A DNA stretch of 13,186 bases from Parvularculaceae bacterium (GTDB lineage: Bacteria > Pseudomonadota > Alphaproteobacteria > Caulobacterales > Parvularculaceae). The position numbers were made by a program, and so were the translations under genes. This document shows, one piece after another, positions 1 through 6,932 of this stretch (position 1 is its first letter; every line of letters starts with the position of its first letter). Below the pieces are notes generated by a model that worked only from the letters and a program-made list of their open reading frames with translations, had not been told where the DNA came from and searched no databases. The DNA is taken from contig SHAI01000046.1 in NCBI GenBank assembly GCA_004213235.1, positions 1 through 13,186 of the forward strand, read 5' to 3'.

Positions 1-723
1 CGCTGGCACGCGATTTATCCCGACATCGATGACCGTGGCACCGGGCTTAACCCAGTCTTGTTTGATCATCTGCGGGCGACCAACGGCGGCGACCAGGATA
101 TCCGCCTGACGCGTCACGGCGGGCAGGTCTTTGGTTCGACTATGCGCGAGCGTTACCGTGCAATTCTCCGCGAGCAATAACTGCGCGACGGGTTTGCCAA
201 CGATATTTGACCGACCGACGATAACAGCATGCGCACCTGAAAGATCGCCGCCATACCCATCCTTGGCAAGAACAATCGATCCAGCGGGTGTGCAGGGAAT
301 AAGGGCATTGTCCATGTCGCCAGCGCCGAGCCGGCCAACATTTATCGGATGGAACCCATCGACATCCTTGGCGGGGGCGACAAGTTCAATGATTTTTCCG
401 GTGTCGATATGTGGCGGCAATGGCAGTTGCACCAGGATGCCATGTATCTCGGCGTCCTGGTTTAGCTGCGTTATCAGCGCAATGAGATCCGCCTCGCTGG
501 TATCGTCCGGCAGGGTTTTCTGCACCGATCGAAAGCCAATTTTATTTGCTGTGCGGCCCTTGTTTTTGACGTAAACAGCGCTCGCCGGGTTGTCGCCGAC
601 CAGGACAACCGCAAGGCAGGGCGGGATACCATAGTCCGCTGCAAAGGCTGCACCTTCTGATTTGAGGCCCTCAGTGATGCCGGCGGCGACGGCTTTTCCG
701 TCGATGATTCGCGCGTCAGTCAT
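1..723 (-). CDS. folD: Bifunctional methylenetetrahydrofolate dehydrogenase / methenyltetrahydrofolate cyclohydrolase, 3' end missing
   Basis: FolD interconverts 5,10-methylene-THF, 5,10-methenyl-THF and 10-formyl-THF in the cytoplasm, using NADP+, and feeds purine and formyl-Met synthesis. From the ATG at 723 the frame is open for 241 codons to the window edge. FolD proteins are usually about 285-300 residues, so about 50 C-terminal residues lie outside. Visible family signatures are the catalytic YVKNK (Y51, K55), GILVQLPLP (about 95-103), PCTPAG (143-148), the dinucleotide-binding GRSNIVGKP (170-178) and DVGINR near the edge. The start is supported by a typical FolD N-terminus (ARIIDGKAVA). 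No strong Shine-Dalgarno sequence precedes it. The frame is intact, and identification is secure from the motifs. The 238 bases upstream (724-961) hold no gene I can support; the DUF167 and YggT genes I looked for there are not visible. Confidence 0.96.
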   Translation of the reverse strand, partial: MTDARIIDGKAVAAGITEGLKSEGAAFAADYGIPPCLAVVLVGDNPASAVYVKNKGRTANKIGFRSVQKTLPDDTSEADLIALITQLNQDAEIHGILVQLPLPPHIDTGKIIELVAPAKDVDGFHPINVGRLGAGDMDNALIPCTPAGSIVLAKDGYGGDLSGAHAVIVGRSNIVGKPVAQLLLAENCTVTLAHSRTKDLPAVTRQADILVAAVGRPQMIKQDWVKPGATVIDVGINRVPA

Positions 724-961
724 GATGTGTGGTTCCCGTTCGCTGCTCGCGGATATAGCATCACGCATGGATGCAGCGCGCATAGCAAGCGCCACCTTAA
801 ACGCCAAGGCCGTTGGCGCAAATTTTCATGAACTGACCGGAAGTTCCGGTGTGAAATTCTTCCACTCTCAAAGAAGCAGGCGCATGCCATCTTCTCCGAA
901 TGGGGTAGCCTTACTTCGGTCATGTCCCTTATTTTGGTCATGCCACTATGGCGGCCCGGCG

Positions 962-1291
962 TCAGTGCCTACTATTTTCACGGTGACGTAAAGGCGATGA
1001 GAGGGCTCTGCGTAGGCAAAATGGCGTTGCATGGAGCAAGGACCCTATTAATTGCGCCGCCATGGCTCCGGTGAGGGTGGCCGCTATGTGTGTGGCCGGG
1101 ATGTCAAATACATCCGTTGACATACCAAATGCTAACAACCCCGAAAGCGTAAGGATTTGCAGAATACGCGGATCGCGCGGTAGTCGCTTTTTAAGGCGCA
1201 CCAGGAGCGTGTTGTTCTCAGCAGCGGATCGGATTGCGAGCATAGATGTGATTGCGCGAACTAAAGGCGCTATGGACCGAACTATTGTCAT
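962..1291 (-). pseudogene. Probable remnant of an NqrB/RnfD-type membrane subunit (N-terminal fragment)
   Basis: The frame encodes 109 residues. Residues of about 30-72 resemble the N-terminus of NqrB/RnfD-family proteins: a basic segment, then RDPRILQILTLSGLLAFG, then a phenylalanine and an alanine-rich stretch containing a Q (AAQLIGSLLHATPF). In the family this leads into a conserved segment of the type 'FDxRSALISxLSL', followed by many more membrane helices. Here the frame instead becomes basic and soluble-looking and ends. A neighbouring frame reads LPTQSPLIAFTSP and then stops, which faintly resembles the expected continuation and suggests a frameshift. Intact family members are about 300 residues or more, and there is no sign of the remainder. 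I saw no Shine-Dalgarno sequence. The homology is recalled from family consensus, not computed. A short unrelated ORF is the alternative. Confidence 0.42.
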
Positions 1292-1435
1292 CGGCGTTTA
1301 TTTTGCGTGTGCATTGCGGCGAAATCTCGACCGCATTGCGTTTCACCTCGCTGGCCACTCATTCAATAGACCATTTGTTCAGTCAATAAAGGCGCCAATC
1401 TTATGGCAAAATACGCCACTCGTCCACTCTTTCGC

Positions 1436-1455
1436 GCGGCGGTAATTGCCGCCGC
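1436..1455 (-). terminator. GC-rich hairpin just after the uvrC stop codon
   Basis: A perfect 7-bp inverted repeat (GCGGCGG / CCGCCGC) with a 6-base AT-rich loop lies 2 bases past the uvrC stop. In the direction of uvrC it is not followed by a T run, so it is not a textbook intrinsic terminator. It could still stabilise the 3' end or assist termination. The position right after the stop codon is the main support. Confidence 0.4.
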
Positions 1456-1457
1456 CA

Positions 1458-3374
1458 TCAGCCGTGAAAGAAGTCATAAATCCTTTGTGCGAGTGCGTCA
1501 GACACGCCGTCAACAGCGGCCAGATCCTGCGGTTTGGCGCGTGCAACCGCCTTTGCTGACCCGAAATGATTTAATAAAGCGCGCTTGCGCGCCGCACCAA
1601 CGCCCGGCACTTCGTCCAGCGGATTCGCTGCTATTGCCTTTTTTCGTTTTGCCCGGTGCGCGCCAATCGCGAAACGGTGTGCCTCGTCCCGAAGGCGTTG
1701 AATGAAAAACAGGCCGGGGTCATTTGGTGCCAGCAGGAACGGATCGCGCCCCGGCAGAAAAATCTGTTCGCCGGTGGCTCCCGCTGTTCTGTCAACGGAT
1801 TTTCCGCCCTTGGCATTTATACGGCGGCCTTTTGCGACGGCGATGATTTTCGGGCCGTCGTTTTCAGGATCAATGCCCAACTCTGCGGCCGTTTCCAGGA
1901 CGGCAGATAATTGCCCTTTGCCGCCATCCAGGATGATTAAATCCGGGCGTGTGGCCGGTTCATCGTCCTTGAGGACACGGATCAGGCGACGTCGCAAAAC
2001 TTCACGCATCATGGCGAAATCATCGCCGGGCGCGAGTTCTTCCGCCTTCATATTGAATTTTCGATATTGGTTTTTAATAAACCCGTCCGGGCCAGCGACA
2101 ATCATTGCACCCAAAGCATTCGTGCCCTGAATATGTGAATTATCAAAAACTTCAATACGTTGCGGCGGGGCGTCAAGTTCCAGCACTTCAGCCAGGCGCT
2201 GCATGTTTTTTTGCTGGCTTGCGCTTTCTGAAAGCCGTCGGGCCAGTGCTTCGCGCGCATTCATGACGGCGCTATCAGTAAGGTCTTTTTTTGACCCGCG
2301 TGACGGTGTTGAAATTGCGACCTTGCGACCGGCGCGCAGGCCAAGGGCCTCGCTCAGGAGCGCGCTTTGATCCGGCATGACATTAGCCAGGATGAGCCGG
2401 GGGGCCGGCCGCGTATCATAAAACTGGGCCATAAATGGGCCCAATATGCGCTCTGGCGTTTCGTCGCGGTCGTGTTTGGGGAAGAAAGCGTGATTACCCC
2501 AATTCTGTCCGGCGCGGAAAAAGAAAACCTGAATACAGGCATGGCCGCCTTCTTTGTGGATGGCGAAAATATCCGCTTCGGGAACGTCGTCAGCGTTCAC
2601 ATGCTGGGTGCCCTGAATATATGTCAGTGCCCTGATCCGGTCGCGCAGGCCCGCGGCACGTTCAAAGTCGAGGGCTTCGGCGGCGGCTTCCATTTCCTGG
2701 GATAAGGACTTCTGGATGGACTGGTCGCCGCCGAGGAATTTCTGGGCCTGGTGAACAAGTCCTTGATAGTCCTCAATGCTGACAAGATCGACGCATGGTG
2801 CCGCGCAGCGCTTGATCTGGTGTAAAAGGCACGGGCGGGTGCGTGCTTCGTAAACACTGTCGGAGCAGGAACGGAGCAAAAATGCCTTTTGCAAAGTATT
2901 CAGGGTACGATTAACCGCGCCGGCGGAAGCGAAAGGTCCAAAATAGTCGCCTTTGCGTTTTCGTGCGCCGCGATGCTTCAGAATTTGAGGGGCATCATGG
3001 TCAGCGGCGATCAGGATATGCGGGAACGTCTTGTCGTCGCGCAAAATGACATTGTAGCGCGGCTTTAGCTGTTTGATGAGGTTCGCTTCAAGCAATAGGG
3101 CTTCGGTTTCGGTCGTCGTGACTACGAACTCCATCGCGCGTGTTTCGGAGATCATCCGCATGATGCGGTTGGAATGTCCGCCGGATTTGGCATAGGACGA
3201 CACACGATTTTTCAGCTGTTTGGCTTTTCCAACATACAAAACGTCGCCTTCTTCGCCGATCATGCGGTAAACGCCCGGCTTTGCCGGCAGGCGTTTCACA
3301 TAATCGGCGATTAACGCTGCACCGCGCAGGGACGGCGTATCGGATATATCTTGGTTATCAATAATCGTTGGCAT
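1458..3374 (-). CDS. uvrC: Excinuclease ABC subunit C (UvrC)
   Basis: UvrC is the dual-incision nuclease of nucleotide excision repair; it acts with UvrA and UvrB on damaged DNA. The 638-residue protein has the usual full length. Domains in order: GIY-YIG nuclease for the 3' cut (GVY at 34-36, YVG at 47-49); four cysteines C170, C182, C190 and C194, matching the Fe-S ligand pattern known in UvrC; a UVR motif for UvrB contact (about 222-257, with ALDFERAAGLRDRI); an RNase H-like nuclease for the 5' cut (D411 in FDNSH, D483 in ILDGGKGQ, H566 in DEAHRFA); and a C-terminal helix-hairpin-helix pair (about 587-638, VPGVGAARKRALL). All catalytic positions are present. The ATG at 3374 gives an N-terminal extension of about 30 residues before PGVYRM, normal for alphaproteobacterial proteins; the Shine-Dalgarno sequence is weak. 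The gene diverges from the DUF3592 gene across a 207-base gap. Confidence 0.97.
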   Translation of the reverse strand: MPTIIDNQDISDTPSLRGAALIADYVKRLPAKPGVYRMIGEEGDVLYVGKAKQLKNRVSSYAKSGGHSNRIMRMISETRAMEFVVTTTETEALLLEANLIKQLKPRYNVILRDDKTFPHILIAADHDAPQILKHRGARKRKGDYFGPFASAGAVNRTLNTLQKAFLLRSCSDSVYEARTRPCLLHQIKRCAAPCVDLVSIEDYQGLVHQAQKFLGGDQSIQKSLSQEMEAAAEALDFERAAGLRDRIRALTYIQGTQHVNADDVPEADIFAIHKEGGHACIQVFFFRAGQNWGNHAFFPKHDRDETPERILGPFMAQFYDTRPAPRLILANVMPDQSALLSEALGLRAGRKVAISTPSRGSKKDLTDSAVMNAREALARRLSESASQQKNMQRLAEVLELDAPPQRIEVFDNSHIQGTNALGAMIVAGPDGFIKNQYRKFNMKAEELAPGDDFAMMREVLRRRLIRVLKDDEPATRPDLIILDGGKGQLSAVLETAAELGIDPENDGPKIIAVAKGRRINAKGGKSVDRTAGATGEQIFLPGRDPFLLAPNDPGLFFIQRLRDEAHRFAIGAHRAKRKKAIAANPLDEVPGVGAARKRALLNHFGSAKAVARAKPQDLAAVDGVSDALAQRIYDFFHG

Positions 3375-3424
3375 CGGCGCGTTTCAGGTAACACCCAATA
3401 AAGACATAATGCGGTATTAAAAAT

Positions 3425-3454
3425 AGTATAGGCGTGGGCGCGAACCCAAATCGA
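3425..3454 (-). promoter_or_regulatory. Possible sigma-70 promoter for uvrC
   Basis: On the minus strand a TATACT hexamer (3430 to 3425) matches 5 of 6 bases of the -10 consensus. It lies about 50 bases upstream of the uvrC ATG in an AT-rich patch. The best -35 at an allowed distance is poor (TCGATT, spacer 18). The call rests mainly on the -10 and its position in the divergent gap. Confidence 0.25.
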
Positions 3455-3581
3455 CCCCGTGAGGTGCGCAATAGTGACCTCGTGGCGTTGGGGGCTGGCG
3501 CGCCTATCGGTGGGGTTATTTGAGCATGGAGCACCTGCGGCGTGGGACGGTGAGGGGGCCGCGTAACGGAGAGACGATGGC

Positions 3582-4097
3582 GTGTCGTCATTTAGGAACG
3601 ACAAACCACCGATTGTAGGCGCTGCGCTTGCCTTCGGCTTGATCACCCTGGCAGGCGTCATGGCGGCATACTCTGCGGTTGAAGACTTTGCTTCTGCCCG
3701 CGCCAGCGGGAGTTGGATGCAGGTTGAAGGTGTCGTGTTAAGCCCAAGCAAACCGGATGAGCTGCGTTACGCTTATTTTGTCGATGGCAAAAGTTATCAG
3801 GGTTCGCGTCTTGCGTTTACCACGCGCGGATATATTGGATCGCCGCCAGATCGGAGCCCGGGCGCGCGTGTCCGCGTTTTTGTGAATCCGGCCGATGCGC
3901 GCGGATCGGTGCTGGTGCACGGTGGGTCTGGTCGGCGTTTTGCCGCCTGGTTATTATTAAGCGGTGTTGGCGTGTTTGTTGGTCTTGCAGGTTTAACCCG
4001 CGCCATGATGGCCCTGGATTTCCCCGAGTTTGACTTTCGCCTGCGTGCTGGGGAGAGCACCCAAGATGGGGGCGCAAAGCCGGCTGATCATCTCTAG
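3582..4097 (+). CDS. DUF3592 domain-containing membrane protein
   Basis: The 171-residue protein has an N-terminal membrane helix (about 10-30, PPIVGAALAFGLITLAGVMA), an extracytoplasmic or cytoplasmic beta-rich middle, and a second helix (about 122-142, AAWLLLSGVGVFVGLAGL). The middle shows the DUF3592 pattern: a tryptophan and glycine (SWMQVEGVVL), a YAYFVDGKSYQGSRL strand pair, then a G-x-x-V-x-V-x-VNP segment (GARVRVFVNPADARGSVLV). The family's biochemical function is not known. The start is GTG at 3582, supported by GGAGAG at 3568-3573 with 8 bases of spacing; an ATG at 3577 is in another frame. The gene stands alone and converges on the PTPS-family gene, with only 3 bases between the two stop codons. 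The family call is fairly sure; no role can be inferred from the neighbours. Confidence 0.85.
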   Translation: MSSFRNDKPPIVGAALAFGLITLAGVMAAYSAVEDFASARASGSWMQVEGVVLSPSKPDELRYAYFVDGKSYQGSRLAFTTRGYIGSPPDRSPGARVRVFVNPADARGSVLVHGGSGRRFAAWLLLSGVGVFVGLAGLTRAMMALDFPEFDFRLRAGESTQDGGAKPADHL

Positions 4098-4100
4098 GGT

Positions 4101-4496
4101 TTATCGCTTGGCTGCGAAGGATGCGCTTTCGCTTAAGGTAGGTCGTGCAACACTGACCTTTGCTATCGCTGGAAAATCAGACGCCAGCCGATCGTAAATC
4201 CACCGTGACAAGACTTCCAGCGTCGGCGTTTCCAGGCCGTCAATCTCATTCAGCAATTGATGATCCAGCGCGTTTTTGACTTTGTCACACGCGGCACGCA
4301 CGTCGGCAAAATCGGCAACCCAGTGATCGCCCCCGAGCTCTTCGGATTGCAACATGATGGTCGCAACAAAGCTGTGGCCGTGCAGGCGCGCATAGGGGTG
4401 CGGCCCTGTTGCCGTGTCGGCTTTCTGCTGCGCAGGGGGGCTTGTTGCGAGCGCATGGGCTGCCTCAAACGTGAAAGAATATGTTTGTTCGTACAT
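4101..4496 (-). CDS. 6-pyruvoyltetrahydropterin synthase / QueD-family protein with altered active site
   Basis: The T-fold family of PTPS and QueD acts on dihydroneopterin triphosphate. With the start at 4496 (MYEQTYSFTFEAAH) the protein is 131 residues, a normal family length. An upstream ATG would add 21 atypical residues. The three zinc-ligand histidines are present (H14 in FEAAH, H39 and H41 in HGHSF), as are VADFADV (60-66) and the LDH pair (D78, H79). Two key residues differ from E. coli QueD. The catalytic cysteine of the CxxxHGH motif is Tyr35 (YARLHGH). The C-terminal 'ET' glutamate that anchors the pterin ring is replaced (VARPT, R118). Canonical QueD chemistry is therefore doubtful; an altered pterin reaction, a binding role or a missed substitution elsewhere are possible. 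The protein is the last gene of a group with FolB/FolX- and FolM-like genes, 96 bases downstream of the former, which points to pterin rather than queuosine metabolism. Confidence 0.85.
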   Translation of the reverse strand: MYEQTYSFTFEAAHALATSPPAQQKADTATGPHPYARLHGHSFVATIMLQSEELGGDHWVADFADVRAACDKVKNALDHQLLNEIDGLETPTLEVLSRWIYDRLASDFPAIAKVSVARPTLSESASFAAKR

Positions 4497-4592
4497 GGAT
4501 CGCGTCCCGCCGACCATTTGCGGCGCAGCCGCGGCGTATAATCTGCCTAGCGCCCGCACGCAATGGCATTGCCGGTGCAGATCGGCGTCAAA

Positions 4593-4994
4593 TTAGCCTG
4601 CAAGGCCCTTTTTCGCACGTCGAATCTGCACGCCAGCAGCATCCGCAGCGGCAATGGCTTCCAGTTTCGCGACGTCTATGGTGACCGCCTGGACCATCGG
4701 ATGGTCGAGGGCCATTGCCGCGATCTGTTCTGCCAGTGTCTCCACCAGCTTGATATGGCCTTTATCGAGGATCGCCTGAATGTTCGTCGCCATGCGATCA
4801 TAACACACAACATTTGCCAGATCGTCGTCCACGGACGTCAATTGCGGCGCAATTTCCAGTGACAGATCGATGCGGACTGGCTGTGCTCTGTCTAATTCGT
4901 GTTCATAAGCCCCGATATGGGCGTGAACGAGCAGGCCGCGCAGAAATACTGTGCGTTGTGTTTCAATGACTGGTGTCGAGGGCGCGATCGTCAT
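4593..4994 (-). CDS. folB: Dihydroneopterin aldolase/epimerase family protein (FolB or FolX type)
   Basis: FolB converts 7,8-dihydroneopterin to 6-hydroxymethyl-dihydropterin in folate synthesis. The related FolX epimerises dihydroneopterin triphosphate to the monapterin form. The 133-residue protein covers the whole T-fold. Positions equivalent to the E. coli FolB active-site residues are kept: E33 (GAYEHEL), Y65 (VVCYDRM), E85 (KLVETLAEQI) and K110. The segment around the lysine (DVAKLEAIAAADAAGV) looks more like FolX (DKLHALRYAD) than like FolB, which usually has SKPxA. FolB and FolX cannot be separated by eye here. The adjacent pteridine-reductase-like gene favours FolX-like use. The ATG at 4994 leaves about 15 extra N-terminal residues; no clear Shine-Dalgarno sequence is visible. 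It lies 45 bases after the SDR stop, probably in the same operon. Confidence 0.8.
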   Translation of the reverse strand: MTIAPSTPVIETQRTVFLRGLLVHAHIGAYEHELDRAQPVRIDLSLEIAPQLTSVDDDLANVVCYDRMATNIQAILDKGHIKLVETLAEQIAAMALDHPMVQAVTIDVAKLEAIAAADAAGVQIRRAKKGLAG

Positions 4995-5039
4995 GCTTGA
5001 ATCCGGGCTGATGTTGATGTCTGGCTGTCGGCTGGGGTG

Positions 5040-5834
5040 CTATTCATTCACTAAGACGTCTGGCGTCTGCCAGGCGAGGTGTTGCCCCCCATCAACGGCG
5101 ATCATTTGGCCGGTCACCGCTGGCGCGTTCAAAAGGTACATCAACGCGGAAACGATGTCCGCTGGCGTTGCGCCGCGACCTAGCACAGTTGCGGCATTTT
5201 GTTTGGCCCAATCGTCATCTGACTGGCGTTTGTTTTTAAGCGTTGGCCCGGGGCCGATCCCATTCACCCGAATGCCCTGTGGGCCAAGAGCCTGGGCCAG
5301 GGTTTGTGTCAGGGTGTATAGGGCTGCTTTTGAGGTCGTGTAGGATAAGAATTGCGGCGTTAATTTCAAAACACGCTGATCGATCAGGTTGATTACGAGG
5401 TAATCAATGTTTTCATCGGCTTGTGCGGCAAAATTCTGGGTTAACTTTAGCGGTGCCCACAGATTTGCGCCAATGTGATCATCCCAGCTTTCCCGTGTCA
5501 GGGTTTTTATGTCGTCATTCTCGAACAATGATGCTGAATTGACCAGAAGGCTAAGTGGACCAACGGCGTCGCGCGCCCTGCTTATGAGCGTTTCCACCTC
5601 ATCAGGTTTGGTAAGGTCTGCCTCCACCGGTTCGGCGATAACACCCTTTTTCGAAATATCCTGCGCAAGGGCCTGTGCGGCATCAGCTGAGGTGTTGTAA
5701 TGAATGGCGACGTTGAACCCAGCATCGCCAAGTGCGCGGGCCATCGCTTCCCCCAGACGCTTTGCGCCCCCGGTGACCAATGCGGCGCGTTGGCTGATTC
5801 CTGAACTCTGGTTTTCGGCAATCTGGGTGCTCAT
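5040..5834 (-). CDS. Pteridine-reductase-type short-chain dehydrogenase (FolM-like)
   Basis: The protein is a 264-residue SDR with a Rossmann fold. The cofactor motif is TGGAKRLG (21-28), that is TGX3RXG, the form found in PTR1 and FolM instead of the classical TGX3GXG. The usual catalytic serine is replaced by D152 (INLIDQR), 13 residues before Y165 of the YxxxK motif (SYTTSK, K169). Leishmania PTR1 has the same Asp-Tyr-Lys triad with the same spacing. NADPH-dependent reduction of a dihydropterin, such as dihydromonapterin or dihydrobiopterin, is therefore likely; dihydrofolate is a possible side substrate. The ATG overlaps the stop of the upstream antiporter gene as ATGA, suggesting translational coupling. 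FolB/FolX- and PTPS-family genes follow. The first 15 residues are not conserved in the family and may be a short tail. Plain SDR is certain; the pterin substrate is inferred from motifs and context. Confidence 0.88.
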   Translation of the reverse strand: MSTQIAENQSSGISQRAALVTGGAKRLGEAMARALGDAGFNVAIHYNTSADAAQALAQDISKKGVIAEPVEADLTKPDEVETLISRARDAVGPLSLLVNSASLFENDDIKTLTRESWDDHIGANLWAPLKLTQNFAAQADENIDYLVINLIDQRVLKLTPQFLSYTTSKAALYTLTQTLAQALGPQGIRVNGIGPGPTLKNKRQSDDDWAKQNAATVLGRGATPADIVSALMYLLNAPAVTGQMIAVDGGQHLAWQTPDVLVNE

Positions 5835-6787
5835 CGTGCCATAACTGCCGAGAATGCGATAAACGCGATATAAATCAGCGTCATTGCCGCGCCACTGACC
5901 CGGCCGATACTGCGCTGGGTGAAAATATACCCGGCAATGAGGATGGCTGCTGCAGCCATCATCGGTTGGTCTATCGTGAGTGAAGCTTGATCAAATGTTG
6001 CCCCACCAGCAATGCCGGCAGCCCCGCCAACCGCCAATAGATTGAAGATGTTGGACCCGATGACGTTACCGATCGCGACATCTGACTTTTTGTGAAGGGC
6101 AGCGGCACCAACTGTCGCCAATTCAGGCAACGAAGTTCCGAATGCAATAATGGTCAATCCAATCAATCCGTCCCGGACCCCAAGACCTGCGGCCAGCGCC
6201 GCACCGTTTTCCACCAGGAGATGCGCGCCGAGAGGTAAGCCGATGAGGCCGAACACCAAAAACAACAGTGTGCGCGCTGACAGACCACCGCCAGCGTATT
6301 CAGCAACATCGTCCAGCAGCGGGTCGTCTGGCCCGGCAGTATGTGCGCGAAAACCGGTATAGACGATGAACACAACGATCCCGGCAAAAAGGGCATAGCC
6401 AGACCCAACGGAAATAGCCGACGTTGAGTAAGCGAGCCAAATAAAAGCAGCGGTGGCCACCAGCATCAGTGCCGCATTCTGTCTCAACCCGGGAACCTGG
6501 GTGGAGATGGGATAAATCAGTGCTGGCGCGCCGAGCACCAGGAGAATGTTCGCAATGTTCGAGCCGACAATGTTACCGGTGGCAATGCCATCGGCACCAT
6601 TGAGGACCGCTTGAATAGCAACAACAAGTTCGGGTGCTGATGTTCCAAAAGCAACAATAGTGAGGCCAACGAGAAGCGCCGGAATACGAAGCGCGGTGGC
6701 CAGGCCGACAGCGCCGCGAACAAGAATGTCACCGGAGATGAGCAGAACGCCAAGTCCGAATAAAATCAATATGACCTGCTGGATCAC
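5831..6787 (-). CDS. Calcium/sodium antiporter (CaCA family, YrbG-like)
   Basis: This inner-membrane cation exchanger probably moves Ca2+ out against Na+ or H+. The hydrophobic protein of about 318 residues has the internal duplication of the family. Counting from TTG at 6790, alpha-1 spans about 42-87 (GLTIVAFGTSAPEL, then GNIVGSNIANILLVLG) and alpha-2 spans about 211-255 (GLTIIAFGTSLPEL, then GNVIGSNIFNLLAVGG). Both ion-binding glutamates (E54, E223) are present. The two halves are joined by an acidic loop (about 154-165). Two starts are possible: TTG at 6790 and GTG at 6787. GTG is preferred because AAAGG then lies 8 bases upstream. The stop overlaps the start of the pteridine-reductase-like gene. 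The antiporter is probably transcribed from upstream together with the small membrane ORF at 7002. No link between cation exchange and pterins is known to me. Confidence 0.94.
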   Translation of the reverse strand: MIQQVILILFGLGVLLISGDILVRGAVGLATALRIPALLVGLTIVAFGTSAPELVVAIQAVLNGADGIATGNIVGSNIANILLVLGAPALIYPISTQVPGLRQNAALMLVATAAFIWLAYSTSAISVGSGYALFAGIVVFIVYTGFRAHTAGPDDPLLDDVAEYAGGGLSARTLLFLVFGLIGLPLGAHLLVENGAALAAGLGVRDGLIGLTIIAFGTSLPELATVGAAALHKKSDVAIGNVIGSNIFNLLAVGGAAGIAGGATFDQASLTIDQPMMAAAAILIAGYIFTQRSIGRVSGAAMTLIYIAFIAFSAVMAR

Positions 6788-6896
6788 CAAAACGGCCTTT
6801 CACTAAACCAAAACCAAAGACGGGTACTAGCGGGGGTAGCGCATGGTCTAACTCACCCGCCGGCCTTGCCAGAAATTGTCTCTTACATGCGCTCGT

Positions 6897-6932
6897 TTAC
6901 CCGATGTCAGTCGATTACCCGATGTCAGTCGA
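6897..6932. repeat. Perfect tandem duplication of an 18-base unit
   Basis: The unit TTACCCGATGTCAGTCGA occurs twice without mismatch (6897-6914 and 6915-6932). The next base (T) also matches. It lies in the gap upstream of the antiporter gene, and the second copy contains the stop codon of the small ORF on the minus strand. A recent slippage duplication is the simplest explanation; a paired binding site is possible. Confidence 0.9.

Noticed and set aside
720..941. 73-residue minus-strand frame just upstream of folD
   Set aside because: The composition (His, Arg, Cys, Trp rich) is not protein-like and no family was recognised. I looked for DUF167 or YggT genes here and did not find them.
1062..1445. 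127-residue open frame on the plus strand across the folD-uvrC gap
   Set aside because: No Shine-Dalgarno sequence or family pattern; it overlaps the NqrB/RnfD-like frame on the other strand, which has the better protein character.
3466..3486. Inverted repeat GAGGT / ACCTC in the uvrC divergent gap
   Set aside because: Only a 5-bp match with an 11-base loop, expected by chance in GC-rich DNA.
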